DNA from: Priapulus caudatus
Lineage: Eukaryota; Priapulida; Priapulimorpha; Priapulimorphida; Priapulidae
NCBI RefSeq assembly: GCF_000485595.1
Contig: NW_014578864.1
Span: 31,041-52,959 of the forward strand
Direction of reading: 5' to 3'
Length of the DNA: 21,919 bases
Below, one piece after another: positions 1-9,429 of this stretch. The position numbers were made by a program, and so were the translations under genes. Numbering within the stretch: the first letter of the stretch is position 1; each line of letters begins with the position of its first letter. A model generated the notes under the pieces. That model worked only from the letters and a program-made list of their open reading frames with translations. It searched no databases and had not been told where the DNA came from.

Positions 1-45
1 ATTGGTGTTGCGACTGGAACGCAGTCTATACTCCGGCCTTCCCGG

Positions 46-239
46 AATTAATTCCAAATAAGGAAAGTCGAACGTGTGTGATCTAAGCTTGTTGACATGT
101 TTGTTTCTGCAGACGACGGCAACGTGCGTTTTTATTACCGCGGAGTAAACTGAATTCTAATTGGCTAATCAAATATAATGGACCAATAGTCAACAAGCTT
201 AGATCACACACGTTCGACTTTCCTTATTTGGAATTAATT
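46..239. mobile_element. 178-bp MITE-like element with 43-bp perfect terminal inverted repeats
   Basis: Positions 54-96 are the exact reverse complement of 189-231, beginning CCAAATAAGG and ending CCTTATTTGG. The two arms enclose about 92 bp without coding potential. Both ends are flanked by AATTAATT (46-53 and 232-239), which fits an 8-bp target-site duplication of the kind hAT and P-type elements make. Because AATTAATT is itself palindromic, it could equally be the outermost part of 51-bp inverted repeats, so the duplication is suggestive only. The perfect arms point to a recent insertion of a non-autonomous DNA transposon. No transposase is encoded, and the parent family is not recognised. 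Confidence 0.75.
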
Positions 240-376
240 GAAGTCTACACGTCGCGCTGCCGAGATATATTTTAAAATGCTCTGACACTGGAATCCTACA
301 AGACCAAGGAATGTTTCGTCAGTGGAAGATATAGTTTCACCTATAATCTCGCTAGTTGTTGAAAACTATTCTGGTC

Positions 377-480
377 GATACTCATACTAAGAAAATATGA
401 TGAGTACTGCCAACAAGGAGTACTCATAGGGATCTTGCCGATACTCATACATAAAAAAATGATGAGTAAATACTCATCAA
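377..480. repeat. Two diverged copies of a small TACTCAT/ATGAGTA hairpin motif
   Basis: CGATACTCATAC occurs near 378 and again near 439. Each copy is followed 15-20 bp later by ATGATGAGTA, its partial reverse complement, so each can fold as a short hairpin. Spacing between the copies is about 62 bp. Further single TACTCAT copies lie at 421 and 471. No function is evident; it may be the remnant of a short element. Confidence 0.4.
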
Positions 481-620
481 CGCCAAAAATTATCTGGAGC
501 ACTGTAGACTACTTGGGCGTTTGCCACTAGACTACTTCGCCATTTTCTTTTCAGGAGCCCAACCCTGGCACCAGCACGGGGGGACCCCTGCCAACTGCTA
601 GGAGGAAGATAAACGGCTGA

Positions 621-1547
621 CACTTCTGATGCGGGCGGCCTTTAGTAGACCCCCAGAAAGAAAGGGCCTTCGTCGTGAGGGAAGGGTTACACCACGAAGA
701 TGGATACAAAATTGACCTGGGGTGGGCTCATCAGAAAATATCAAAAGTCATTAAAGGTTGAATGTTGTAATATATTGTTCAAGTCTGCCTCATCCGCAAG
801 ACTACACATATGTAAAAATCACATGCTACCTGATCGCAGCATTCGAGCGAACTCCAAGTTCGTATATGTACAACGGTGATACAAAGTAGATAATTATACA
901 TACGGTAGGTATGACATGCCAACGTACCGCTCTACCATTTCCGTGACGTCACGTCACGACAGTCGTGCCAATTTATAAATAACCTTTTTTTAATTTTTTA
1001 ATTTTATAAAAAAAATCTTTTTAATTTTAACTTTTAACAGTTAAAACTATCGTTTTTTGGCAAAAGGCAGTTAGTTGACGAGGTCCGGGCCGATCTCGCG
1101 TGAAATCTCGTGTGGAATCTCGAATGGTAAATATAATAGAACAGCTGTATCCAAAGCGATCTCACGTGCAGAAGTGTGAAGCATGGGACCAGGAACGATG
1201 GAACCAGGGACGAACATGGTGTGACTTAGCTTCAAATGATTTATATATTATATTTGCCAAGGATAGAGAGGCCCGTCTATTTATAGCACACACACTGATC
1301 AGCTTAGTGTGACGGTCTATTTTCAGGTCATCATATTTCAAAAAGTATAATCTCCACAGACAAATAAAATATATGTGCTGTTTCCCATTGGATTTGTCTC
1401 TTATTCTGCGAAGTTGTATAAAAATCTGGTGCTTAATAACCGAGATATGCGTTAGTAAAGTACACCGATCGTGCAGTGCTGGGAGTGCGGACTTCGAATC
1501 TGCTGTGATGTACACCGGAGTGCAGACAATAGACTCGTCGCCTGAGG
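621..1547. other. Non-coding stretch, no supported gene
   Basis: Only short overlapping reading frames on both strands are present. It contains an AT-rich run at about 970-1050. Positions 665-713 read on the plus strand as a short Arg-rich peptide ending RRWIQN and a stop, which loosely recalls the tail of some LINE reverse transcriptases but is too short to call. I see no RNA gene or recognisable promoter. Confidence 0.4.
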
Positions 1548-1553
1548 GTAAGT
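1541..1553 (+). other. Candidate splice donor (5' end of an intron into 3941)
   Basis: GAGG|GTAAGT at 1544-1553 matches the consensus donor very well, with the intron starting at 1548. It is the best donor I noticed upstream of the acceptor at 3941. The reading frame in phase with the downstream start has a stop at 1530, so any such exon would be 5' untranslated. The pairing with 3941 (intron about 2.4 kb) is inference only. Confidence 0.25.
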
Positions 1554-1979
1554 GTTGTATGAATGGCGCTGTTTGATTGGTTGGCGTGTCGAGGGTGTGC
1601 GTCTTTCAACCAATAAAATTACATGTTGCATATTGTGGTGACCTTGTGGTGTCTGAAATATTTTCCCGGGAAAATCGGCCTGGCGGTTTTGACGCAGTGA
1701 GGTAAAATCGTTCTAGCACAAAATCAAGAACTTCGATCGTGCTGGTGATTTCTCGGCAAGTTAATAGGACATATATCTCTATATTAGTATATGAATTGAT
1801 GGTTTGGTTTGATAAACAACGCCGCGCCGATCTTACAAAGTTTGTCCAAATCGGTCCGTGGACGGAAAATGTCGGCATTGTTTTTGACTAGCCACTGAAC
1901 TGTCTGTAGTGTATACACGCTGACGTCGCTGTTGGCCCTGTCATAACCTTCGATCATGTGTTGTACACCATGTCTACAC

Positions 1980-2345
1980 GTCCATAAACTCTTAAAATAA
2001 GCAGTTTAATGTCTGTTGTTTACTTGTTATAACCGATGTCTAATAATTACGTTGCTATATGTGATTATTTTTTCGTTAAATATGCCCTTCTATCGCTGTT
2101 AATTTCACAAAATGTCGATCAATTTATCGGAGCGATTGACCATGTTTTACATGTAAATCGGGTCTAATTTGCGATAGTATGGGTTACAAACTCTTATAAT
2201 ATAAAGTTTAATGTCTGATTGGTGTCTGTCATTCACGATGTCCAATATTTTTATAGCTGTGTGTGGTTATTTTGGGGTTAAATTGAACGTTGACTGCCGA
2301 TAAATTAATAGTAAAATGGCGTCTGTAACCTAATTTCGACGGTAT
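1980..2345. repeat. Diverged tandem duplication, period about 202 bp
   Basis: Two copies align with many differences. AAACTCTTA begins at 1986 and at 2188, each followed by AGTTTAATGTCTG, then a CGATGTC(T/C)AATA box, then a GTG(A/G)TTATTTT box and a GTTAA box. No open frame is conserved between the copies, so this looks like old non-coding repeat DNA. Between about 2346 and 2770 I see no further feature apart from GC-richer sequence at 2510-2740, which I do not recognise. Confidence 0.55.
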
Positions 2346-2770
2346 CAATATTTCGATATTTGTTCTGTGCACTTCATTATTTTTGTAATACTCCTTACAA
2401 GTATAATACACGGTTGTTGAACCACCACGATATATTGACTATTGAATAGTAATTGATGTGACAAACATGAAGGTATGTTGATAAGTACTCATATTTATTG
2501 GGTTGCGCCACTCCCACCCACCCCATGATTGTTAAAATTAATGCATGCTTTATCCCACCACCCCGGGGACATGGCGAGTGGGTTGGGGGGCACATTTAAA
2601 TGCCTTCGGGCTAGGGGAACCCCTGCCCAAATTTTCTGTAGGGTAAAAAACTTAGATTTTTTTAGACCTGGAGCTGGTGCTGAAAATAGTGTAAAGTCTA
2701 TCCAACTCCTGCAATCATGGGGTCCCAATCATGTGGCCCCCAATAACCGGAATAAAAAGATTCAATGTAC

Positions 2771-2815
2771 CACACACACACACACATATCTATTATATAT
2801 ACACACACACAAACA
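2771..2815. repeat. CA/TA microsatellite
   Basis: A (CA)8 run, a short TA-rich spacer and a second CA run that degrades into CAAA repeats. Confidence 0.85.
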
Positions 2816-2962
2816 AACAACACTGTTTATAAACAGTTTAAAATCACTTAGATTCAGTTATTTGTGTTGGTCATATAGTTTGTTTTAAGTATGACTTTAT
2901 GTTATTAATTAATAATGTGATTGTATTTGTGACATCACATTTAAGATGCATACATATTCTTC

Positions 2963-3322
2963 AGGCCATAATAAAAAAGTACTTTGTTTGCCCTTACCCG
3001 ACCGACCCATCTAAAAGGATCCTACTCAAAAAAATTATTTGTATTTGTAGTCAAGTTCAACACGACTCAAAAAGTATATTAAATGATCATTCCCTGACGG
3101 CAAGTCGACGAAGCAAATTACATCGATGCAAGAAAACGGAAAACCCTCTACTAGTTTTCGCAATTTATATTGTGTGTGGCTAATACTGTATAATCCCACA
3201 AAAATTCACTACCATGGAAATTATACATTTTACATATTTTAAAACTTTATAGCAGGAAAAACATTTTTGTTTTATAAACAGGGTTGGAAATGGGCAAACA
3301 AAAATATTTTTAAGTATGGCCT
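2963..3322. repeat. Pair of inverted about 40-bp copies 280 bp apart
   Basis: The left copy (2963-3003) reads AGGCCATAATAAAAAAGTAC and continues through TTTGTTTGCCC. The right copy (3281-3322) is a close reverse complement, from GGGTTGGAAATGGGCAAAC to AAGTATGGCCT. The homology does not clearly extend beyond this. It may be the edges of one dispersed element or two independent insertions. Confidence 0.45.
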
Positions 3323-3370
3323 CAATAACATTTGTTAGGTCTCCCCAATAGGGGACATAATGTTTTACTG

Positions 3371-3399
3371 CTTTCTGTCTGTCCGTCCGTCCGTCCGTC
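3371..3399. repeat. CTGT/CCGT tetranucleotide run
   Basis: CTGTCTGTCCGTCCGTCCGTC lies directly upstream of the 157-bp tandem units. This arrangement (CCGT run, then a unit containing GAAACTTGGTGGATGG) is recalled from dispersed repeats of marine invertebrates, not checked. Confidence 0.8.
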
Positions 3400-3402
3400 A
3401 AA

Positions 3403-3716
3403 CTCTTGTACCCCCAACTCCTCCTAAACTACTGATCTGATTTACTTGAAACTTGGTGGATGGGTTCGATATCAAGTGAAGTTACGCATATCGTCATCAC
3501 GTTCCATTCTGCACATATTAATGAGCTATACTGGCATCCGATTGGCTGACGCTTGTACACTCTTGTACCCGCAACTCCTCCTAATCTACTGATCTGATTT
3601 ACTTGAAACTTGGTGGATGGGTTCGATATCAAGTGAAGTTACGCATATCGTCATCGCGTTCTATTTCGTGCTTATTAATGAGCTATACTGGCACCTGATT
3701 GTCCGACGCTTGTAAA
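3403..3716. repeat. Two tandem units of 157 bp
   Basis: CTCTTGTACCC starts at 3403 and 3560, ATCTGATTTACTTGAAACTT recurs with the same offset, and GACGCTTGTA closes each unit (3548 and 3705). The copies differ at a small number of positions, so the duplication is fairly recent. No reading frame is conserved. From 3717 to about 3920 the sequence is non-coding, with nothing recognisable. Confidence 0.85.
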
Positions 3717-3918
3717 TACTGTAACTCGACCATTTCTTCACCCATTTTGATGAGGCTTGGCCAAATTGGGCACTGATGTTGAAGAGCTTACTTGAGGAGA
3801 CATGTTTTTTCTCAAAAAAATTCTCAAAACTAAATTCTAGTTTAACTTAAGACAAGCATGTAGAAATGTTTCATTTCCAGTTAACCACTGAGCTTTATCT
3901 ATAATTTTGAATAAATGT

Positions 3919-3941
3919 AACTTATTTTTGTTTTGTTTCAG
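3919..3941 (+). other. Splice acceptor directly upstream of the large ORF
   Basis: A T-rich tract (CTTATTTTTGTTTTGTTTCAG) ends in AG at 3940-3941, followed by GCC. It is a near-ideal 3' splice site, and the in-frame ATG lies 28 bp further at 3969. This implies that the transcript begins upstream and that 3942-3968 is exonic. The exon phase is compatible with either a 5' untranslated exon or an unseen upstream coding exon. Confidence 0.65.
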
Positions 3942-3968
3942 GCCGTATCAGTGGACAACTCGGCGATC

Positions 3969-6900
3969 ATGGATCCTGTCTTTGTAAACCTGAAACTGAC
4001 GAAAGGAGTAAAATTTCAACCGCGGCTACAGGAGGAACCATCGTTCAGATTACAGTGCATATTTTCTTTGCAAACCTCCAAATTATATGATGTTTGTTTG
4101 TCGACAATCTTTGTCAATGGAGAGCGACTGACAGTTAATGATTGTCTTGAACTGTATTTGTCATCGATTGAATTGGAGAAAAACGCACATGTCATTCAAG
4201 AAAGATCTACCGGATGTTTGTACAGTAAAGCCCAGGATATATTCAGATGCTGGCTGCACAAGTTGGGCCAAGTTCCCAATGCCAGTGCATATGTACTCTT
4301 CAGCAATGTAAAGAACACTTATGTGAAAGAATACACCAGACTTGTCAAGAATTACAATGCAAGATTTTCAAGAAATGGTGCAGATGTGGTATACACAAAA
4401 CTGCTTGAATTCCTTGGAAAGTCAGTGGTATATAGTACAAGGTCACGGAACAAGACAAGTGTTTCACCATCAGTAGTTATGCCGATACCGCCTACTAAGC
4501 CGCCCAGTTTGACAAAGTCCATTGTAAATGTGGATGTCTTGCCTGGTACTCGAAGTGGTCAAATTGCAGATCTCGGTACAATGTTGCAGACGTCGAAGAA
4601 ACAAGCAGCACAGTTGCGACATCAAGTTTCGCGTCTGCAAGAGGAAAAAAATGTCACCGAGACCGTGCTTCAGGATCAGTCATCCAAACTCAACAAGCTC
4701 GAAGGTCTTGTTGGGGTACGACATCGTGACCTTATGTTGCAGAACAATGACCTTCAAACTGAATTGGAGATTTCACAAGGCAAATTAAAAATGACAAAGA
4801 AAGAGGTTAGGGCAAGAATTGATCGAAAAACTCATGGCGAAATTATAGCAAGCCTCAAAAGTGAAACTGCACACTGGAAAGGCATTTCACAGACATTAAC
4901 CATTGAAACTGAAACAAGAGAAGAGCAAATAGAAACTCTTGAAAGTGAAGTTGCCCAGCTGTCACGAGAAAAGGGACGGTTAAGAGTTGCGGGCATTCGA
5001 AAGCAAAAGAAAATTGAAACTCTGAAATCAAAATTGGACAGTTGTGTTGAAAAATTCAGAGTAGATGAAGAGGCATCAACACTCTACTACAATGGTATTG
5101 TAGACAGGTTTACATTACAGGTTGAACAGAATGAAAGGAAAGAAGAGGAGATGACCCGACAGATGGAACAGTTGAAGCGACTGGAGACCAAGCAGGGTGG
5201 AAAATATAAGTCACAGATTCGTCTCCTATACTATGATCTACTTATCAAAGGTGTGTCAGCAAATATTATTCAAGGGGTAATCACAAGCGTTCTGGAAAAT
5301 CTGACATCAGTGGAAATGGACAATTTGGACTTGCCATCCAGGAGTACTGCTCAACGCCTAGTCACCGAAGCAGGGGAGCTGGCCAAGATCCGGACGGCTT
5401 GCGAACTTGTCAGGGAAAAGGGTGACATTGGGCATCACAGTGATGGCACCACCAAATCACTTATACACTGGGGTAGTCACATTTTGAAAATGGAAATTGA
5501 TGGCGAAGTAGAGGCATTCACACTGGCAGTCTGTCCAGTTCCAGGTGGTAAAGCTTCAGACACCGTAACGCAACTGCAAGAAGTGTTTCAGGACATCAGA
5601 GATCTGGCCAACATGATGGACTTGGAATTTAATGATGGTGACTTGAGTATCGGACGCATTTCAGCGAGAATGTCCGACAGAGCACCGAATGAAAAGTGTG
5701 TATCAAACATGATGGAAAGAGAAAAGGAGAACGTACTGCGCCAGTCAGATCCAGACACCTGGCATCAGTTGTCGGAGGAAGAAAGACAGCTACGAAGCAA
5801 GATAAGAAGATGGACCTGTGCATCACACAAAATTGACAATATGACGAATGCTATGACTGATGCCAGCGCAAGTCATATGCATAACCATGGCGATCATAGA
5901 ACGATGGGCGGGGCCAAGAAACTCATTTACGAAGCCAACAAGTTGTTGTGCGAGCGAACAAAGAAAGAATACGGAAAAGGGCTTGAATTCAAATTGTTTG
6001 CTATGGAGGAAGGTATATATGACGATACAACGGCTGCCCACTTCAAACCAATCGTGGGCAGCAGGTATATCATATTTCTACTGAACAGCATCCCCACACT
6101 CCTGTCAAAAGACCTTGTGCTGCTGTACTTGGCCCATTTGAAAGATTCAAAGGAGAAAGTAGGATTAAACAGACTGGAGTCCAGTGTTCAAGCTGGATAC
6201 ATGGACCAGGACACAGTAATCGAACTAATTGCATTTGCGATTATGTTCTTCTATGTGTGTCAACCATTGTTGAGAAAAGCAAAAGGGGCACCCGATGCCC
6301 TTTACATGAACTGGTACTATAGAACCATTGTCCACAAACTGTCGCAGTATATGGACAACCCCGATGAGTTGTTGGATGGTGACGCTATGCTTTGGCCAGG
6401 TGCTGTGAAAGAGGATGACGTGTTCTTCACGCCAATGAAGCAAGTTCTGGAGATTGCAGCTCAGCATCGTGAGAAATTGTCTGCTCTCCTGCGAGTCATG
6501 ACTGAAGTTGGACGAAACAAGCTCATACAGCATGCCAGTGAGCACCTGGATGTCGAACCCTCTGCTGCAGACCAGCAAGCGGCTGCCACACTGGCAACCG
6601 CCACAAATGACTGCGTCGAAAGCTGTTTCGGCATGCTAGACAGGGAGCAGCGATGGGCACCATCCAGAAACCCCATTAACACTAGTGCTCTAATAACGGC
6701 CAGAAAAGACAAACCTGTCCAGTATGTCAGAAAGCAGGAGCCGAATGTCCAAGAACTGATGGTGACGACAGCCAGAAAGAGTGCGGCACTAGTAAGACGA
6801 AAGAAAGGGACAAAACTAAACCAACAGCAGGAAATCTGGCGAAAAACTGCTGATGATAGGACCAAACGCGTAGCACAAAGGCAGGCTATGCGAGCCAAAC

Positions 6901-7634
6901 GACAGCATGCGTTCGATGCAGTCGTTGATGATCTGAAGTCGGGGAAATTGGTACTTGATCCCGATCATGTCTGCCAACTGAAAGGCACTGAGCTTGTCAA
7001 GCAAATCAAAATGTGGAACACTTTGATCACCATGGGTGTGAAAGTGAATGAAGCAGCAAAACTGAAAGGTTTGAGCACTCAGAAGGTCCAGCTTAAAAAG
7101 GATGGTGTCAAGCATGTGGTCGAAGCAAACCGATCATTTAAGCTGTCTGATGTGCCACTGTTACATACCACAGGCACAGACGCTGAAGACATCGACAACA
7201 GTGGTTCAGGGCTCGCGACTGATCCCAGTGACAGTGATGGTGGTCATTCCTCGTCAGATGAGGAGTTGGAGGATGTTGTGTGTGAGGAACCCTTCAAATT
7301 CAAGCAAACTGGTGCGTGGGTTATAGTAGCGTTTGCAGGAGGTTCCTGGTATCCTGGGAATGTTTCTGAAATCACCGAAGGAGGTACCTCAGCTTTAGTT
7401 GACTATTTCCATCCTTGTTCGTCAAAGCTCCCAACGCCCAGTGGTACCTTGTTTCGACGGCCCAGCAAACCTGACCTGTTTGACACTGATAGTGCTAGTG
7501 TATTCCTGTGGGATGTCATCATGGTCATGGACCCGGTTTCCAACAGTTGTCGTCAGTACCGCCTATCAGTTGATATAGATTGTGTGAACAATCAATACCG
7601 AGCGTTTGCAGAGCAACACAACATTCCACAGTAG
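3969..7634 (+). CDS. Large uncharacterised transposase-like protein: coiled coil, DDE-like core, Tudor-like C-terminus
   Basis: One intact frame of 1221 residues from ATG 3969; the open frame extends a little upstream only through the splice acceptor. Seen in order: an N-terminal region (1-160), a Pro/Ser linker (about 165-195), a long charged coiled coil (about 203-420), and a core with HHSDGTTK (Asp492), MSDRAPNEK (Asp570), CASH (Cys617-His620) and NDCVESCFGMLDREQ (Glu884). Then follow a Lys/Arg-rich helix (about 935-980), an acidic Ser-rich stretch (about 1068-1108) and a compact domain with GSWYPGNV (about 1115-1205). Asp, Asp, CxxH, Glu in this order is the pattern of RNase H-fold transposases of the hAT/P/Kolobok type. 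From memory, the core also resembles uncharacterised expanded families in cnidarians, fish and molluscs with SDGTT, MSDR and FGMLDR motifs. The C-terminal domain looks Tudor/SH3-like. DNA binding and cleavage are inferred. The lack of stops amid decayed repeats suggests recent activity or domestication. No THAP or BED finger is visible. Confidence 0.8.
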   Translation: MDPVFVNLKLTKGVKFQPRLQEEPSFRLQCIFSLQTSKLYDVCLSTIFVNGERLTVNDCLELYLSSIELEKNAHVIQERSTGCLYSKAQDIFRCWLHKLGQVPNASAYVLFSNVKNTYVKEYTRLVKNYNARFSRNGADVVYTKLLEFLGKSVVYSTRSRNKTSVSPSVVMPIPPTKPPSLTKSIVNVDVLPGTRSGQIADLGTMLQTSKKQAAQLRHQVSRLQEEKNVTETVLQDQSSKLNKLEGLVGVRHRDLMLQNNDLQTELEISQGKLKMTKKEVRARIDRKTHGEIIASLKSETAHWKGISQTLTIETETREEQIETLESEVAQLSREKGRLRVAGIRKQKKIETLKSKLDSCVEKFRVDEEASTLYYNGIVDRFTLQVEQNERKEEEMTRQMEQLKRLETKQGGKYKSQIRLLYYDLLIKGVSANIIQGVITSVLENLTSVEMDNLDLPSRSTAQRLVTEAGELAKIRTACELVREKGDIGHHSDGTTKSLIHWGSHILKMEIDGEVEAFTLAVCPVPGGKASDTVTQLQEVFQDIRDLANMMDLEFNDGDLSIGRISARMSDRAPNEKCVSNMMEREKENVLRQSDPDTWHQLSEEERQLRSKIRRWTCASHKIDNMTNAMTDASASHMHNHGDHRTMGGAKKLIYEANKLLCERTKKEYGKGLEFKLFAMEEGIYDDTTAAHFKPIVGSRYIIFLLNSIPTLLSKDLVLLYLAHLKDSKEKVGLNRLESSVQAGYMDQDTVIELIAFAIMFFYVCQPLLRKAKGAPDALYMNWYYRTIVHKLSQYMDNPDELLDGDAMLWPGAVKEDDVFFTPMKQVLEIAAQHREKLSALLRVMTEVGRNKLIQHASEHLDVEPSAADQQAAATLATATNDCVESCFGMLDREQRWAPSRNPINTSALITARKDKPVQYVRKQEPNVQELMVTTARKSAALVRRKKGTKLNQQQEIWRKTADDRTKRVAQRQAMRAKRQHAFDAVVDDLKSGKLVLDPDHVCQLKGTELVKQIKMWNTLITMGVKVNEAAKLKGLSTQKVQLKKDGVKHVVEANRSFKLSDVPLLHTTGTDAEDIDNSGSGLATDPSDSDGGHSSSDEELEDVVCEEPFKFKQTGAWVIVAFAGGSWYPGNVSEITEGGTSALVDYFHPCSSKLPTPSGTLFRRPSKPDLFDTDSASVFLWDVIMVMDPVSNSCRQYRLSVDIDCVNNQYRAFAEQHNIPQ

Positions 7635-8088
7635 ATGGTTGGTAGTGTATATACATTTACATGTATGTAGATGTGTGCTTTATTGAACCCATGATCATTA
7701 TCTATGTACGTGACTAGTGGCTACTGTCCGTATCGACTACTTCGCCAGTTTTATTGTAATTAACAGCAAAGGTGTGTTAACTCTGACATCTGTGACTGTG
7801 TGAACAGCAAGGAGGCATGGCCATGTGACATGCCCGAGTGTTAACACGCCATTTTTGTGAATCATGGTCACTGGTGACGGTTATGACTCGTGATCTTCAG
7901 TTGACAGTTGAATTCATGACTGGCTTCTGAAAAGAGAACATTTGTAGATTGTGAATTATGAATTGTATTAACATAACCCTGTCTGCATGTGACAGGACAT
8001 AGACACTAGTTATACATGTAGAAGACAAGTTGAAGACTGCCAGACAATAATGTCTAATGAAATGGTAGGTCAGCAAATTGTGTTGAAT
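7635..8088. other. 3' flank of the large ORF, non-coding
   Basis: No gene or RNA seen. The first AATAAA on the plus strand that I noted downstream is at 8231, inside the tandem repeats. GACTACTTCGCCA at 7735 also occurs at 530, upstream of the gene. Confidence 0.4.
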
Positions 8089-8705
8089 TTTTGAGTAGTG
8101 TTGTGCTGAAAATCGTCGCTCCGTGGGTCAAGAGCAGATTTCCTCGGACAATTACAAACTTTAGCATTTTCAAAGCTTGATAAAATGAAAATGGTGTAAG
8201 CAAATTGCTTCATCCTTTAAATATGTCTTAAATAAATTGGTGTAAAGACATCTACAAAGTTTCAGGCTTGTAGCTGCAATACTTTTTGAGTAGTGTTGTG
8301 ATGAAAATCGTCACTCCTTGGGTCAAGAGCAGATTTCCTCGGACAATTACAAAATGTAGCATTTTCAAAACTTGATAAAATGAAAATGGTGTAAGCAAAT
8401 TTCTTCATCCTTTGAATATGTCTTTAGTAAATTGGTGTAAAGACAACTGCAAAGTTTCAAGCCTGTAGCGGTAGTACTTTTTGAGTAGTGTTGTGATGAA
8501 AATCGTCACTCCTTGGGTCAAGAGCAGATTTCCTCGGACAATTACAAAATATAGCATTTTCAAAACTTGATAAAATGAAAATGGTGTAAGCAAATTGCTT
8601 CATCCTTCGAACATGCCTTTAGTAAATTGGTGTAAAAACACCTACAAAGTTTTCAGACTGTAGCTATAAAACATTTTGAGTATTGTTGCGATGAAAATCT
8701 CTGTT
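8089..8705. repeat. 195-bp tandem repeat, three full copies plus the start of a fourth
   Basis: TTTTGAG(TAGTGTTGTG) recurs with GAG at 8093, 8288, 8483 and 8678, exactly 195 bp apart each time. Units share the GGGTCAAGAGCAGATTTCCT box and the AAAATGGTGTAAGCAAATT box. Copies two and three are nearly identical, and the fourth degrades after about 30 bp. Unit length is a multiple of three, but no long frame is kept. From 8706 to 9429 the sequence is AT-rich with no supported gene. Confidence 0.9.
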
Positions 8706-9429
8706 TCACAAAAATTGCCATATTCATCTTTGACCCCAAAATATGACAAATCATGATTTTTTCAACATTTAGAGTATCTGAACAGCAAACAATTGATTTT
8801 TCATCATGTTATCATGCTACCAACATTTTAAAACACACAGAGTGAATTTCAGAAGAGTTTATCACAAATGTGGCAGATACACATTTTTTATGCCCGAAAA
8901 GTAGCCAGAATTGTAAAAAATGTCATTTTCATGACTTCAAAATTTCAAAAGTTGTTGAGCTACAGTCTTGAGGTTTTGTATATTACTTTAAAAAAATGTT
9001 ATGGAAACATGTGCTTAAGATATATAGCATTACTCTTTAATTTTAATTTTTATTGAGTACTGAAATTGCTACTACAGGCCAATATGCGTTTGCGTCAAAT
9101 TGACTGGAGAAGCAATTTTGGATAAACTTTAAAAAAAAAGTAGTTAAGATACAGTTCTGATTCTTTGCACACACAATATCTAAGGCATGTGGACTATAAA
9201 TACAGAATTACAGGTGATTTGCTGTCTTACTTTTAATTTTATGATATCCCAAACTTGCTCCATAAACTAAATTTGGCTATAGCCATGGGCCTCTCTACAG
9301 ATGGGACATATACACACCAAATTTATCTAGAAATAGCTGCATTGCAGCAAGTTTGAATGACACCCAACGAGTGCCACATGCCTTTTTAGGTTTTACTGAT
9401 CCAGTGTCAAATTCAAACATGTCTTTCAT

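Noticed and set aside
621-713. Possible tail of a LINE reverse transcriptase (Arg-rich, RRWIQN, stop)
   Set aside because: Only about 30 codons with an in-frame stop upstream; resemblance is too weak.
3933-3968. Extension of the large protein upstream of ATG 3969
   Set aside because: This stretch crosses the splice acceptor AG at 3940-3941 and would need a TTG start, so 3969 is the better start.
5629-7115. Minus-strand frames inside the large gene
   Set aside because: Shadows of the 1221-codon plus-strand frame.
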